Source of the DNA: Micropterix aruncella
Lineage: Eukaryota; Arthropoda; Insecta; Lepidoptera; Micropterigidae
Direction of reading: 5' to 3'
DNA: 64,000 bases
Assembly: GCA_944548615.1 (NCBI GenBank)
Contig: OX155967.1
Coordinates: forward strand, 22,959,997 to 23,023,996
Below are positions 10,833 to 22,947 of the stretch, piece after piece (positions within the stretch are counted from its first letter, which is position 1; each line of letters opens with the position of its first letter). The position numbers were made by a program, and so were the translations under genes. The notes under the pieces are model-generated. The model did not search any database. It was not told the origin of the DNA and saw only the letters and a list, made by a program, of their open reading frames with translations.

Positions 10833-11550
10833 AAATATTCATTCATCGTCAGAGATGATAATGATGCTGTCGTCGGAAGTTACATCGTCCGTAGCCACCT
10901 CCGCCGCCTCTGACGCCGCCTCTGCCGCCACCACCGCAGAGTACGGCGTCGGCGAATGGCCAACGGCTTGTCGAATCTCATCATTATCATCATCCAATGA
11001 TGATTCATTTTATTTTTGATTTTTTTTATTTTTAATTTAAAAAAAAAGGAAACTACATATATACAAAATATTCATTCATCGTCAGAGATGACAATAATGC
11101 TGTCGTCGGAAGTACCATTGTCCGCAGCCACCTCAGCCGCCGCCGTCATGGCCGCCGTAAACGCTGCCTCCTCCGCCTCCGCCTCCGCCTACGACGCCGC
11201 CACCGCCGCCGAGTACGGCGTCGGCGAATGGCCAACGGCTTGTCGAATCTCATCATTATCATCATCGGATGATGATTCATTTTATGTTTGTTTTTTTTTT
11301 ATTTTTAATTAAAAAAAAGGAAATATATACAAAATATTCATTCATCTTCAGAGATGACAATGATGCTGTCGTCGGAAGTACCATCGTCCGCAGCCACCTC
11401 CGCCGCTGCCATGGCCGTCGTAAACGCCGCCGCCATTGCCACCGAGTACGGCTTCGGCGAATGGCCTACGGCTCGTCGAATCTCATCATTATCATCATCG
11501 GATGATGATTCATCCGATGACAATTTTATGACGGTATTCCCTAAAAAAAA
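10833..11550 (-). repeat. Tandem array of repeated terminal exon modules C, D and E
   Basis: Three head-to-tail units of about 240-260 bp. On the minus strand each encodes ESSxDDDNDEIR(R/Q)AVGHSP, a variable alanine tract from (GCC)n, then TSDDSII and a final acidic peptide. Copy D has an in-frame TAG in its alanine tract. Copy E is preceded by TTTTTTTTAG, a likely splice acceptor. Each downstream unit lacks this acceptor and begins in the A/T-rich tail of the previous one, so the array grew by tandem duplication of the last exon plus 3' flank. Confidence 0.65.
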
Positions 11551-11559
11551 TTAAATGAA

Positions 11560-12031
11560 TGTTTTTTGAATGCATTTTGGCCATACCATGATCGAGATGG
11601 ACCTGAAGAAGTCTCTCTTGCGAGGAGATTACGAGGGTAACAGTACAGCTCACACCATTGGCCTTCAATGCCAGACTAGACAGCAATTGGGGGCCTTTGC
11701 ACTCCTTTGCAGTATTTCGGAGCACTGTTTACCACAAGACTTTCTCTTAGGGTCTTCAAGACTTGATTTCTTTTTTGGAATCGAAGCAAAGCTGAAAAAC
11801 GAGTTGTCTGGTGTGGAAAGATCTTGTTGTGATGAATTAACTGCTTTATACTGATTTACTGGAGATTCCCGTGATGTAGAAGGCCCAGCAGCGGGTGTTG
11901 AGGGTCTCAGATTATCGGGTGTCGAAGCTTCGAATATCAGGGGTCTTATTTGATTTTGTGACGAACTAGTCGTCACGTATTTAGGTTCATAATATGCAAA
12001 CCCTAAAACACCATATAAATAATAATAAAAT
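11560..12031 (-). pseudogene. C-terminal part of a pogo-type transposase
   Basis: The minus frame contains PSTPAAGPSTSRESP, FASIPKKKSSLEDPKRK and CSEILQRSAKAP. This resembles the proline/serine-rich tail and basic end of pogo-type proteins. The frame continues artefactually into the LTR at 12032. It probably belongs to the same copy as 13446-15091, whose protein stops about 20 bases on the far side of the LTR. Confidence 0.45.
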
Positions 12032-13441
12032 TGTAATTTCAAACAAGCTCTAACTGGAGCCATCATCAATCGTACCGTATAGCACGATGTTAAGTCGATT
12101 CTAAAAGACATCCCTAGTCAAGAATCGACCGGAACGATCGATTGCCAGTCGAATAAAATAGAGAGGGAGTTGGAGAAGATTCCGACGGGGCGGACGGGAG
12201 CGACGGGCCCGGCCGCAAGGCCGGGTTCGCCATTGGATTCTGCTACCCGCTAGATCACACGAGCAAACCACATTTTATAAAAGTCTTGAAATATAGTAAA
12301 ATATATCCGTCGCTACCAAACGACGATAAAGCCAGTGGGATTCGCGCCGACCAGATCCGGAAACCCAGTATCCCGGGACGCCGACAAAACCTTACCAGGC
12401 GAGTCTCTCCCAATAAATTATTATGTAAATTATAAAGTTTCTAAAGTCAACCTATTTTATATCCAACGGATCGCCTCCTAAAGGCGACCGTCTCGTGCGC
12501 AGGCGATAACTATAAAATCGTAGATTCAAGCTATAGTTAATTTCTGTTCCCCGTGATCACTGTACACGCCTTCAGGGTTCAGCGAATATTTTCCATCCCG
12601 AATACCACTAGAATCGGAATAAAACGAATATTTCATCGCACACCTGAAGCGTCAGGTAGATCGCGCGCCACCCGCGCGAGCACGCCGGGTTCGTTGGACA
12701 ATTCCCTATAATCACCCCTTAGCATAATTAGGGATATAAAAAACCCATTAGTCGAGGTTCGGTAGCGGCATTTACAGAGAACGACCCCCCAAAAAGGGAA
12801 TCGTTCTCCCATCCATTCCTACCTACCTAATAATTAACCGCAGGCCAGAATCCCCATTTTCCTCCTGAACGGCCATTACAGCGAGTTATGCAAATCTTCC
12901 AAGTATAAATGAAATACTCTAGCATACTCATTTGCAATCATATAATATCCGAATAAATATCATGTAAGTAGCAGTACATCTTTTCAATCATAAATAAAAG
13001 AACTCGGGATTCAAGGGCGGGGCCCATGGAAAATTCTGGTTAAAAACAGAGGGATAAAATTCCCCTGATCATCTGAGAGAATTAGGTACTCCTCCGACGT
13101 GAAGCGGGCGGTAAAATCCGTCCTGCGAGATTGCTGCTGCCGCTGAGATTCTCCTGCATTTCGGTAAGATAGGTAACGGATTATATATTTAATTTAATTT
13201 AGAAACAGTCCACGGTAAATTCAAGGTCGTCCTTTCCCACGGGAAAGCCCTCATTTCTGCGCGCGAGGCGAATCAGGGCTTGACCCACGCCCAGCGCTGA
13301 GTCTAGCACGGTGCGCCCTGGCCCGCGTCTGCACCCCCTTCTGCGTCCTCAGAATAGACGGCGTCCTGGTTCTGCCTTCTGATAACGCCCCGAATAGCCA
13401 CTTCCTGGAGCCGGGATGGCGCCCACTTATTTATAGTAACA
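12032..13441. mobile_element. Solo LTR inserted in a pogo-type element
   Basis: 1410 bp with TGT at the left edge and ACA at the right edge, flanked by AAAT on both sides (12028-12031 and 13442-13445). It has no coding capacity and is more GC-rich than its surroundings. Pogo-type coding lies on each side. TG...CA ends with a 4-base duplication and no internal domain is the signature of LTR-LTR recombination. The superfamily is not determinable; a 4-base duplication favours Ty3/gypsy. The short ends make this a structural inference. Confidence 0.55.
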
Positions 13442-13445
13442 AAAT

Positions 13446-15091
13446 TACCACTGTCATCTTTTTCTCGGCGTTCCAGACACATTGTTTTTCAGACTTTTCA
13501 ATATTACTTGTTTAGGAATACGAAAGGTTAAACGGGCAACGTTACAATTTGCAGGTGCAAAATCGTCCTCGGTGAATTTATCCGGGTTTAACGGATATAT
13601 TCCAGCAGTTCTAAAGCCAGCAGTTCATAGCTTTCTCCATAGTAGCTACTTATAAAAATGCTCTATTTAAAAGTTCAGCCAAGTCGTATTCTGTAATTTT
13701 TTCATGTCCCGTATTGGTAAGCTGTAGATCAATTTCCCTAGATAGTTGGTTTTTGAAAGGACTAAAAAATGTTAGGTCCAGTGGCTGAAGGTGGTCAGAA
13801 GTGTGAGGTGGCAGAGAGACCATGTGAATAAATTTGCTTTTACAGAATAAATAAGCTTATAGCCATATATGACTGGAATGATTGTCTAAAACTAGAAGAA
13901 CAGGATCGTTTTCTGTAGGATTGACGTTTTTTTTTAAATGTTTTAACTATTCAACGAACAGCTCCGAATCGACATATCCATTTTTAGAGCAGGCATAAAG
14001 AGCTCCAATCGGCCCATTTTTTTGTAGGGCTGGGGACATTCGCTTCCTTGGATATATTAGCATAGGTGGACAATAGTTACCTCCAGCACTAATTGCAAAT
14101 ACTGCTGTTATTGTTCGTCCCCGCTCCGCCGAAATAACAGCTCCAACATTTTTATGCACCCTTGGGTCCATAAACTTTTGGTCACTTTTTTTGCACCACA
14201 GTGTTGGGTTTAAGTTAAATATTATGGAGAGTGGACTGTAAGGAAGGTTGATTATTTAAAATAATTATAATCATTGTGGAGAGGAGAAGGAATCAAAGTT
14301 TACGCACCTTTCTATTTTTTGCGTGATTCCTTGCTGTAGTTTCACTCCGAATGTCTCCAAATCTTCAGCTGGCCAGCTCACGAACGCGTAAATTACTATA
14401 TAATCACAGCACGATAAACAAGAACACTCAAACTAAAAGCACGTCTGTTTCGGCCGGCGCGTAATTTATCACTGACTGGGAGGGTAGGTAGGAGATAAAT
14501 ATATATATGACATGGTATAATTAAAAATGGCCTAACCACCACAGTGACCCCTGTCTCGTCCATGTTAAAAATCGTGTTTGGAGGAAACTTATGTTTGTCC
14601 ATTACCACTTTCAGATTTTTGAAAAACTTCTTGGTTGAGTCAGAGTTAAAGGAAGCAATTCTATTTATGCTGGTGCCTTCTGGCTGCCGAAGTTTTATTT
14701 CAGGATTTCTTTTCAGGAACCTATATAACCAGTCTTTACCAGCTATTTGCTTTTTGGATGTGGAAACATGTCCTATATCATGTTCTTTAGTATATTTAAA
14801 TGCTAACTGACGAAGTTCTGTAGGCGTCAAACCATAAAAAAGCTTGGCAAGTGTAAGCACATAATCCTTTAGTTGGACCTCAATCTCAGGGGAAAATACT
14901 GCTTTACGACCAAGGTGCGATGATACAGGATTAATTTTTTTCATTTGCTTTCTTAATGTTGACTCTGGTATAATGAATGTCCGGTCAACTTCTCTTATTT
15001 TTTTGCCATTTCTAATTTCCCCTAAAGCTTTCTTCAAATTTTCTGGATCCCAGGAATTCCTTTCTGTCTTCCGTTTGTAATTTCGTGGCAT
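13446..15091 (-). pseudogene. pogo-type transposase, interrupted copy
   Basis: It begins MPRNYKRKTERNSWDPENLK at 15091, followed by FYGLTPTELRQLAFKYTKEH, DWLYRFLKRNPEI and FNMDETGVTVV. The last lies next to a GT (about 14536) that may be a donor; an acceptor TTACAG lies near 14246. The second part carries VGAVISAERGRTITA, IYPRKRM, LVLDNHSSH, PPHTSDHLQPLD and a basic RIPKQ region ending near 13455. Several in-frame stops break the second part. The repeated GCGCACAATT(C/T)CCCC words at 15140-15170 and 15498-15514 may mark its 5' terminus; a matching left terminus was not found. Confidence 0.78.
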
Positions 15092-15658
15092 CTGTAAAGG
15101 AAGAGAAAATTATCATTGAATTCTATGTGGGGTAATTGTGCGCAGAACCGTGCACAATTTCCCCGCAGCGCGTCATTTGCAAAAACTTGTCAAAACAGAA
15201 ACAAAAAATCGGTCCATCATAATTTAATTTATATTAAAAGATGCCTAAATGTTTACTAATTATTACCACACATGCTAAATACGTATTAAGAATAAACAGA
15301 CAGCTTACCTTCTAAAATCAGATACCGCCAAAATTATAACTAAACACCAACATGTGCGTTCGACGAGACACGTTCTCAAACTAACTGCATTAGAATCGAT
15401 GCTGTACTTGATACGTCAATCGCTAGGTGGCAGCACTTGTTAGATTCCGTAATATATAATATTTAAGCGAGGATTGCAATGCGTACAACTGCCCGCTGCG
15501 CACAATTCCCCCACTCTTCCTTATATATGTGTGTATATATATATATGTCTGCAATGTTTTCAAAACTAAATGCTGTGCATGATAACAAACGCTCCATGAT
15601 ATATCGCGGCGCGCTTGGCGGCGAAGAGCAGGTTCCGAGGTGGACGGGCGACTGACAT

Positions 15659-15713
15659 CCTCGTCGGGACCGCGGCCTCAGCCGGCCAGGCTGAGGCTGC
15701 GGTCCCGACGAGG
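15659..15713. other. Strong GC-rich hairpin
   Basis: Arms of 23 bases (15659-15681 and 15691-15713) with one mismatch and a nine-base loop, in otherwise AT-rich DNA. It could be a foldback remnant or a transcribed hairpin. No neighbouring gene explains it. Confidence 0.55.
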
Positions 15714-16019
15714 ACGTCGTCATCGAAATCGTGTCATCTCTTTCGCACTTGCACGGCCTTATGGAGCGGCACTCGCAACCGTAGTGCAGGTAATTTTACG
15801 CATACAAAAGAAATGTCGATAAAGTAATGAAACGAGGGAAATAAATATTATTTCAGTATTGTTTCATTACGATAAATATTAAATAAGTTAAAAATATAAA
15901 TATTGATATTGAATTATTAACATAAAAATATAAAAGTATCAAATTTATAATAGGTGACAATAAAATAATTGTTATACAAAAAAAAAATTTATCTAAACAA
16001 AGAAAGTCAGCAAGCTATT

Positions 16020-16820
16020 CATATTCGACTTCACTGTCACTATCGTCTTGTAGATTAATAACAAGACGGTGGTGTCAATTATATGTACTTTGGCCAGGTC
16101 TTCGTTCTGGAGATTTTCAGCCTGGCGAACACATTTAATCCAGTCTTTGGTTGTCACATTGTCGATGGCTTCATTTAATAACTTCTCAACATCTGCCATT
16201 TTAAAGGTGCTATTTTTCATCGCAACTTCTCCTTTGACTCGAGCGCCCATATTAACTCTATCGGATTATACTGACAGTGATATGGTGGAAGTCTAATTAC
16301 TTCGTGATCGTAATATTTTGCAAGTTGGTCCACTGCGTATATATTTTTTCGTTGACTTAACGACACTCTTTAAGAGTTTGTCTACGAAATCCGTTGGTAA
16401 ATAGTCAATGTTATTTTTTTTCAGTCACTCTTAATGGGTGCAATACTTTCGCATGATAGCTAGCATTGTCTATTATTATTAACGACGGTTCTTCTAATAA
16501 TATTAAAAATTGTTCAAACCACTTCATGTATAATTCTGCGTTCATTTCTGAATGATAATCAGCATTTGTCGATTTAACGGCTCTGAATATTAATTTTGCC
16601 TCTGGAATAAATCCTGCTTTGGCCGATCCACCATGACAAATAATTAGTCTTGCACCTTTCCCAACTGGCGTTTTAACTCCTCCGTTATCTTTACTGTCTA
16701 GCCACATTCGCTTGCTATAGTGATTTTGGTTGACCCAAGTCTCGTCTAAATAAACCAAATGACACCATGACAAATAATTAGTCTTGCACCTTTCCCAACT
16801 GGCGTTTTTGACGTGCAAAG
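16020..16820 (-). pseudogene. Tc1/mariner (IS630)-type transposase remnant
   Basis: Minus frames contain VYLDETWVNQNHYSKR (first aspartate), TPVGKGARLIICHGG, LIIIDNASYH (second aspartate) and, after a frame change, YYDHEVIRLPPYHCQYNPIE (third acidic residue). These are the DDE_3 blocks of IS630/Tc1/mariner transposases. The N-terminal DNA-binding region is missing. About 42 bases around 16632-16674 are repeated at 16767-16808, so the start of the surviving frame is a duplicated segment. Confidence 0.78.
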
Positions 16821-16950
16821 AGCGTCATACTGATTAAGCAGTCGGCCGATTGATATAATGAACTTGCATACATATTCATGCTGATTAAGAACCCGACTAA
16901 GCTATCGGCCGATAGAAAGTCTGCAGTCTGCGTGGGCCTTAAATGCGATT
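16820..16950. repeat. MITE-like fragment with ATCGGCCGAT words
   Basis: CTGATTAAG and TCGGCCGAT each occur twice within about 80 bases, next to a CTGCAGTCTGCGTGGGCC string. It resembles the subterminal part of a small DNA element. No complete paired ends or target duplication could be established. Confidence 0.3.
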
Positions 16951-17029
16951 GCAAAAAATTGTTTTCCAGTGAAATAATTCTAAATTAATTTAATTCATTA
17001 ATAGTTTAGGAAGCGCCGAATATTTTCAA

Positions 17030-18550
17030 TTTTTCAATTTCAATTTATTTTATTTCCAAAAAAATCTTAACAGATTGTAGAAACTTAATATTTAGGTACA
17101 TTTAAATTACAGTATATTAGTTCGATTTTACAATATTTAAATTTATCACCACGTACATACAGTTACTTCATTATTGCTTTTAGGGCATCCAAATCATTTT
17201 TAAGATTTATTTACTAAAACCACAAATTAAAATAATTGATAAAAATAATCAAGAAATTAAAATCAGAAAAAGTCAGAATAATTAAAAAATGCTACTTAAA
17301 ATTGTCTATTCCCTCATCTTCATTTATTCCCTCATCATCTTTTTTATGTTTTTGGCATTTTTTTTCCATTGGTGGTCATTTTATTTATCAAAAAGGGAAG
17401 AGGCAAAGCTAGGGGTGAAATTCGGTAAGCCATTACCATTTCGAGGATTGGAGTCATGGCATGTTCTTTATTTCTTATGTCACTAGATGACCCCTCTAAA
17501 CTCGAGCGATTTACTAGAGTTAATTATCGATATTATGATGTGTTCAATGGATTTGCATTCCCACTGGAATTTTCCAACAGCGTTCGTCAACACCATTACA
17601 ATGTTGGTAATATATAGATACATATAAGCACAGTAGGTGAATTAAAAATATATACCTATAATAGTGGTGTGTTTATCAAAGGAACATTGATAATTTACCA
17701 AGAAATATGATAATTAGTTAATCTGGTGCACCGTTGCAGTTGCGATTGAGAAAATGGACATACAAGCTGCAAGATAGGCCATTGATGAAAAACCATAACT
17801 GAAAATAAAAATATCGTTTAAGGGAGATTTCGCAAGTAAATAAAATACAATTGGAGCTGCCATGGAATTCACTGACCAGAGTCGGGCCCATCATAATATT
17901 ATTATTACATTTCTGGGGTTAAGCTGTGTATTCCAGACTAACGACCGGCTATGGTAGCTTTAGGACAGCTGTCTACATCATCTACATGAATGATTGTAAC
18001 GAGAATAAATCACAGATTAAACTTACAGTACTTTTTAATTTGAAGAAACAAACATTGATAAAACTGTTTGCTGAATCAGTTTTTGATGTGAATATGATTT
18101 CAAACATGCAAAGTTTGATTTAGGTTAATGATTTCTGTAGCGTTTGTCATAGTTTTTAATGACTCATAAAACTCCCTAAATTGCACAATGAAATTAGCTT
18201 TTTTTCTGACTTTAAGGGCAACGAATTAACATGTACGTAAGGGAAAGAAGATGCAGGTAAAAAATTCATCAGGATATAAAAATTCCTATGAACTACGGTG
18301 AAAACAGTATGCGCTAAATTGTTTTGTAGGGCCAATGATGCACGGGAGAGGAGATATAATATTATACTGTTTTGTTTTTGTTTGAGATTGAGGTGAACTT
18401 CCAGACCATTTGATTTTTTTTCCATAGTAGCTCTCTGAAAGGTACGTTTTTTCTTCTTTGGAAGTGGTTCCTCATTGTCATAATCGGAAGTGGTTCCTCA
18501 TGTAGGGCAAGTGGTAGCTTTTGAGGGAGTAGAGCCTAGTGTAAAATTCA
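17030..18550. other. AT-rich stretch without recognised gene
   Basis: Short open frames such as 17289-17486 and 18156-18425 show no family motif and are typical of AT-rich noncoding DNA. The start, to about 17025, repeats sequence from 188-232. A short local duplication (GGAAGTGGTTCCTCAT) lies near 18459-18500. Confidence 0.4.
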
Positions 18551-20110
18551 CTAGGTGAAAAAGGTACTGTTTCCGGCTGCACAACTTTCGTTTGGCAAGA
18601 CCCTGGTAGTCGCAAGACATGACATTGTATGTATCTTGCCAGAGCCTACTGATTGAAGAGGAAAACTCAAAACCGCCTCACCGGTGAATTTCCATGACGT
18701 TTCTGGCCCGGCTTGCGTCTTCCTTTTCAGAGTCTGTACAGTCGATGTAGTCGTCCATGTAATGTCGATGTAGTCGTAGTCGACGAGCCATGCCATGTCG
18801 ATGTAGTCGTCCACCAAACGATAGGCTCTACTGCGTCGGGAAACTGTGTTATATTTTTCAGCGTTCCTATTTTTCACATATTGTGCTGAGCATGGTGACG
18901 AAGACTCTCCAAAAACCATGGCCTGTATTACGTAAGTCTTAGGCTCTTCCTGGCTTGCAAGGTTTCGCCAAAAGAACCGTTGAGAGTCTTGGTCTTCAAG
19001 GCAAATATTGACACGCAGAAACATTTCTTTGATGTCCACTGTGAATGCAATCCGCTTCTCTCGAAATTGCAAAAGCCTCCCGATCAAGGTGTTGAGTAAA
19101 TCCGGTCCCTTCTCTAAATGGTCGTTTGAACAGCGTCCATTTGCTGTAGCAGCCACGTCAAAGACTACCCAAATCTTTCCGGGTTTATTGACGTTTACGA
19201 TGCAAAAATGCAGCAAGTACCAAATTCTTGCCCTCTGCTGTTGAATTTCTACTTCTGAAAGCTTTCTGGCGTATCCCTCCTTCAGATAGCTGTTCTATCT
19301 TCTGAACGTAGGCTGCTGCGGTAACCGGCTCTTTAGCCAATTTCGCCTCCAAGCACGCCAGTCGTTTCAGGGCGGCCAACTGGCTTGGCGGCAATCTCAT
19401 CGTCCCTGATCGCCACAGTAAGCCTGTCTCCATCTGCCATTTATTTTTCACTGCGTTTTTGATAAGGACGCCTCGGTGCCGCTCCGGCTTCCTCTATCTG
19501 AAGATACTTCGCCACAAGCGACTCAGCAGATTCATCGTCCTGACTCGTTCGGATATGCAATATTTCGCCTTGATCGACAGTGTTTTGATTATATATTTTT
19601 TGCGATTTTGTCTCGATTGGCCCATTGAGCGTCCATCCGAGCAGGCTCAGAGTTGCTGTAGGAACGCCTGTGGGACCCCAAACGATTTCTCGGGGCGCTA
19701 TGAGGTGGTAGTGCTCCATGCCAATCAGTATATCGAAAGGGTCGCAATTGTGACTTTTCGTAGGTGAGGCCATTTGTTAATGTCTGCAGCCACCGCCTTC
19801 TGTACCGGGGTGTTTTTTTCAAGGTTCTAACGCCCTTAATCCAATGCCAAGCTACGTCACCAATGCCTTGTATTTCTAGACTTACAGTCCTAAATGTGTG
19901 GTCGATGTGAGGTTGTTCTACGATGCTTTTTAGCGCCATGGGTCGTAGTTCTCCTTTGAGTCCACCTGCTCGTGCTACTTCATCATTTAACAGAGTAACG
20001 GTCAATCCTTTATCAAAAAACGCCCAGGTTTCAATCACTCCTGACGGCCCTTTGATTTTAACAGGAGCCACTCTTAAGAGATCTTCATTGACAAACGTTT
20101 CGGCGACCTG
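18551..20110 (-). pseudogene. BEL/Pao pol remnant: protease and reverse transcriptase
   Basis: Ordered blocks of a BEL/Pao polyprotein: an aspartic-protease region where the usual acidic DxGS-like site reads AFFDKGLTVTLL (about 20020), then ILIGMEHYHLI and LGWTLNGP, then GLLWRSGTMRLPPSQL. The reverse transcriptase follows, with FRxxxIAFTVDIKEMF, RFFWRNL and VDDYIDM. The VDDY-encoding segment is locally duplicated (18733-18815), giving VDDYIDMAWLVDYDYIDITW. Frame changes near 19200, 19450 and 19770 break it. RNase H and integrase are absent, so it is a truncated, dead copy. Confidence 0.85.
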
Positions 20111-20179
20111 GTAGTAATGGGCGCGCGGACGATAGTCAGAGCGGAGTGCTGCTTCTATTTGCGGGCGAGCACAGTGATT

Positions 20180-20836
20180 TTTCAGCTCTGCTTGGTAGGG
20201 CAGTTGACACTCCTATGTCCCTCGTTCAAACAATTAAAACAGAGGTCGTTCTGCCGGAGCCACTGCATTCTTTCATCTGGTCGTTCATTCATTACAATTC
20301 ATTCTTTCATTATGCAGTCGTTGACTTAGTGATTATGCTTTAAATAATGGCAGAAGTGTTTGTTCTGCACTGGACGAATTTTATTTGTCGGCGCACTATT
20401 AATTTGCGGGCCGTGAAATCGATGTGTGTTTACGACTTAAACGGGCGCGTGTGTTTGCTTCGATGCTCCGTTGTGCCGTATCGTACTAGGCTTTGTAGGA
20501 GGGTGGATCAGATGTCGACGGTGGCTAGTCTTGCTGATATTGGCGTGTATGAGATGACTCATATTTTCGCCGATTTTTTTAATGAATGCCCCGAAATCAA
20601 ACGATGAAGGCCTCTTACCGGTCTTCATCTTTTCTATCTTTTGTGCCCATGTGTAGCGGTGCACATAGGGCAACTTGCATTCCAACTCGCTCAGATGGTC
20701 GAAGTTATATCCATACTCTGGCATATCTTTAAGTGCTGCGACCAGATTATGGACAGTTGGGGAGAATTTCACTATGTCCAATGGTGAGAGCTCGCTTTGC
20801 AAAGAGGTCAGCTCTTTCGCCTTCTTAAGCAGACGT
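20180..20836 (-). pseudogene. BEL/Pao gag remnant
   Basis: The frame from 20836 down contains KRLLKKAKELTSLQSELSP, a helical gag segment ending WAQKIEKMKTG. In another frame near 20240-20190 is a zinc knuckle CFNCLNEGHRSVNC (CX2CX4HX4C). It is contiguous with the protease at 20110. Its 5' side is cut exactly at the TTAA of piggyBac-type MITE copy 2; no matching gag continuation appears beyond the MITE at 22250. Confidence 0.75.
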
Positions 20837-20840
20837 TTAA

Positions 20841-22245
20841 CCCGCTCAGCACGTAACATCCATTTGGGGACATGTATGGCGGCCGCCTACAATCCGAAAC
20901 ATCCGATTTTGGATATCGCGCTCGCCGCTGCGAAAAATGCAATTTACGATTCGAAACGTCGTACTTAATGCTTTCTGACCGCGGAACGACATGGCCAAAT
21001 AGTCTTTAATTCGCCGGCCAACAACGATAAAATCGATCGCCGATTTAAAAAGTCAGCATAGACATCAAAACAGCAGTCTCCATCGGCACCGCCGCGGCGG
21101 CGTATAGTTCCGCGAAATGGTTGTTTTGTGCAGAGTTTTGTGGATAAAAGTGCAGTGTTTACTGGATAAAAGTGAGTAATTTCCATTTTTAAGTAGTTTA
21201 GGCATAAGTATTAGTCAATTGAGAGAGTCCATTTGCTGTTTTTCACGAATTTTCAAAGAAAACACTTTGGCAACAACAAACGGCTCGCGAAAAAATGGTT
21301 GTTATTATTTTGTAATGTTTATGAAATATCCCGATATATTGCGAAATATGACGTAATGTCGCTTTAATTTACTAACAAAATAAGTATTGTTTCATTTACA
21401 TCCTAAGTTATCACATAATTAGGCGTATTTTGAAAATTATATCTTGTTTTGTAAATTGAATCGCGCAAAGAAACTTCTTTTGATAATTACTATGAGAGAA
21501 TAAAGTGCGATTTTCCATAGTTTTTCGATGAAATGTGACTCTTTGGAGTATAGTAATTAGTTATTAGACATATAATAAGTCTATGATAAGACAATATAAT
21601 TGAAAAAATCTAACGAATTTTATATTATGGGCATTCAAAGTTTATTATTAAGTTCGGACGCGGAAACTCTCAAAACTTTAGATTTTTCTATAATATCAGA
21701 CAAAGCTCAAAGTTCTGGTGTGATTTCTAAGAAGTGTGATGTAATAATAAAGTTATTTTGAAAGAATTTCATATAAAAAAATACCATTAGTAGTCACAAA
21801 TTAAAAATTAAAAATTTTTTTTTTTACGAGAATACATAAAATTTTTCTTGGCTGAATAAATAAATATTTTTGTATGCAAATAAGTAAAAAAAAAATATCG
21901 TTTTGGTAAAGCATTTAATAAAGAACATAACTATATTTACAATTTTTGCATATTTTACGTATTTTGTGCCAAAAAAATCGAAATGATTTTATAGGCGAGT
22001 TTTTTCAGTTTGCCAATTTTGTAATATTTATTCATTATTATCGTAATTGTTTTACGAGATAAGGTTATAATGTTTTATATGTCAAATTTCAATGCGATCA
22101 TTTTTATCTTTATCTTTTTTAAATACGTTTAGTGGTTTATAAGTTATGATCGTTTTTCTCAAGGCCGTTGACTCGCGTCGATTTTTTGCCCGAATATGTC
22201 GCGCGCAAAAGTGATAGGTGAGTTTTTACCTCGCAATGTGAGGGG
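20841..22245 (+). mobile_element. piggyBac-type non-autonomous element, copy 2
   Basis: It begins CCCGCTCAGCACGTAAC directly after TTAA (20837-20840) and ends GTGAGGGG followed by TTAT (22246-22249), a one-base change from TTAA. It matches copy 3 over its whole length and copy 1 in reverse. It has no coding capacity. The open frame at 20437-20859 on the minus strand runs a few codons into it, giving a false MLRAERV start. Confidence 0.8.
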
Positions 22246-22329
22246 TTATCTAGTCTATCTGTTTGACCGAAACATACTTCTAGGGTAACACGAATTTTGG
22301 CCAGATTTTCTGTATTTAGTATTAAGACA

Positions 22330-22745
22330 CCTGTGCGACCGCGTTAGTGTTTCGATGGGTGCAATTTTTGCGTTCATAGCTTGTAAATGATGCCAATAAG
22401 TTTTTGAACGTCTCAATAGCAGAGCGAATTGCTCTCATGTCTTTTTGTAGACAAGATAGTCCTGTGAGCTGCTGCTTGATTATTTTTATGTCATGCACTA
22501 TGGATCCAGTTTCTACCCCTGACAAAGCTACTGGAGAGGCATTGCCAATTTTTCAACCCAGGCATGTAAGGAGGTCCCTGCTTTCGTAGGGCAAGCATTT
22601 AAATTCAGTGCATGGTAGACCCAGTCTGGGTGAAATTTATGTTTGCACTCGCAGCAGGTTAGAACTGCAGCGCTCTTGATTAAACCTTTACCACATACTT
22701 TGCACTGCGTTGCGGTCGAGAGTTGAGAGTCTATGGTGTAATTAG
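22330..22745 (-). pseudogene. LINE ORF1-like fragment with PHD-type zinc finger
   Basis: Minus-strand frames give CKVCGKGLIKSAAVLTCCEC followed by KHKFHPDWV, a PHD-like Cys/His array. After frame changes comes a coiled segment IIKQQLTGLSCLQKDMRAIR. This order, PHD finger then short coiled coil, is seen in ORF1 proteins of some CR1/Jockey-type LINEs. It is broken by frameshifts and has no reverse transcriptase beside it. Confidence 0.5.
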
Positions 22746-22947
22746 ATGATGACCGGTCTGCTGTCTATATCTCTAAGGGTAGTGATGATTTGATGATAAC
22801 GGTTGCTATGTGGATTTTGAGTGATTTTATATGGAATTTAATAATTTTTTCCTCACTTGCCTGTAAGTATATGACCGTGAAATTTTCGCCAGGAGTAGTA
22901 GCGTAGGCTTTGCTCCTTATTCTGGCGTAGGTACATATGTTCACTGA

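Noticed and set aside
12032..13441. Host exon or rDNA-like GC-rich segment
   Set aside because: No long frame or rRNA motif; ends and AAAT duplication fit an LTR better.
17289..17486. Hydrophobic 65-codon frame resembling a membrane peptide
   Set aside because: Phe/Ile/Leu richness follows from T-rich DNA; no start context, family or conservation visible.
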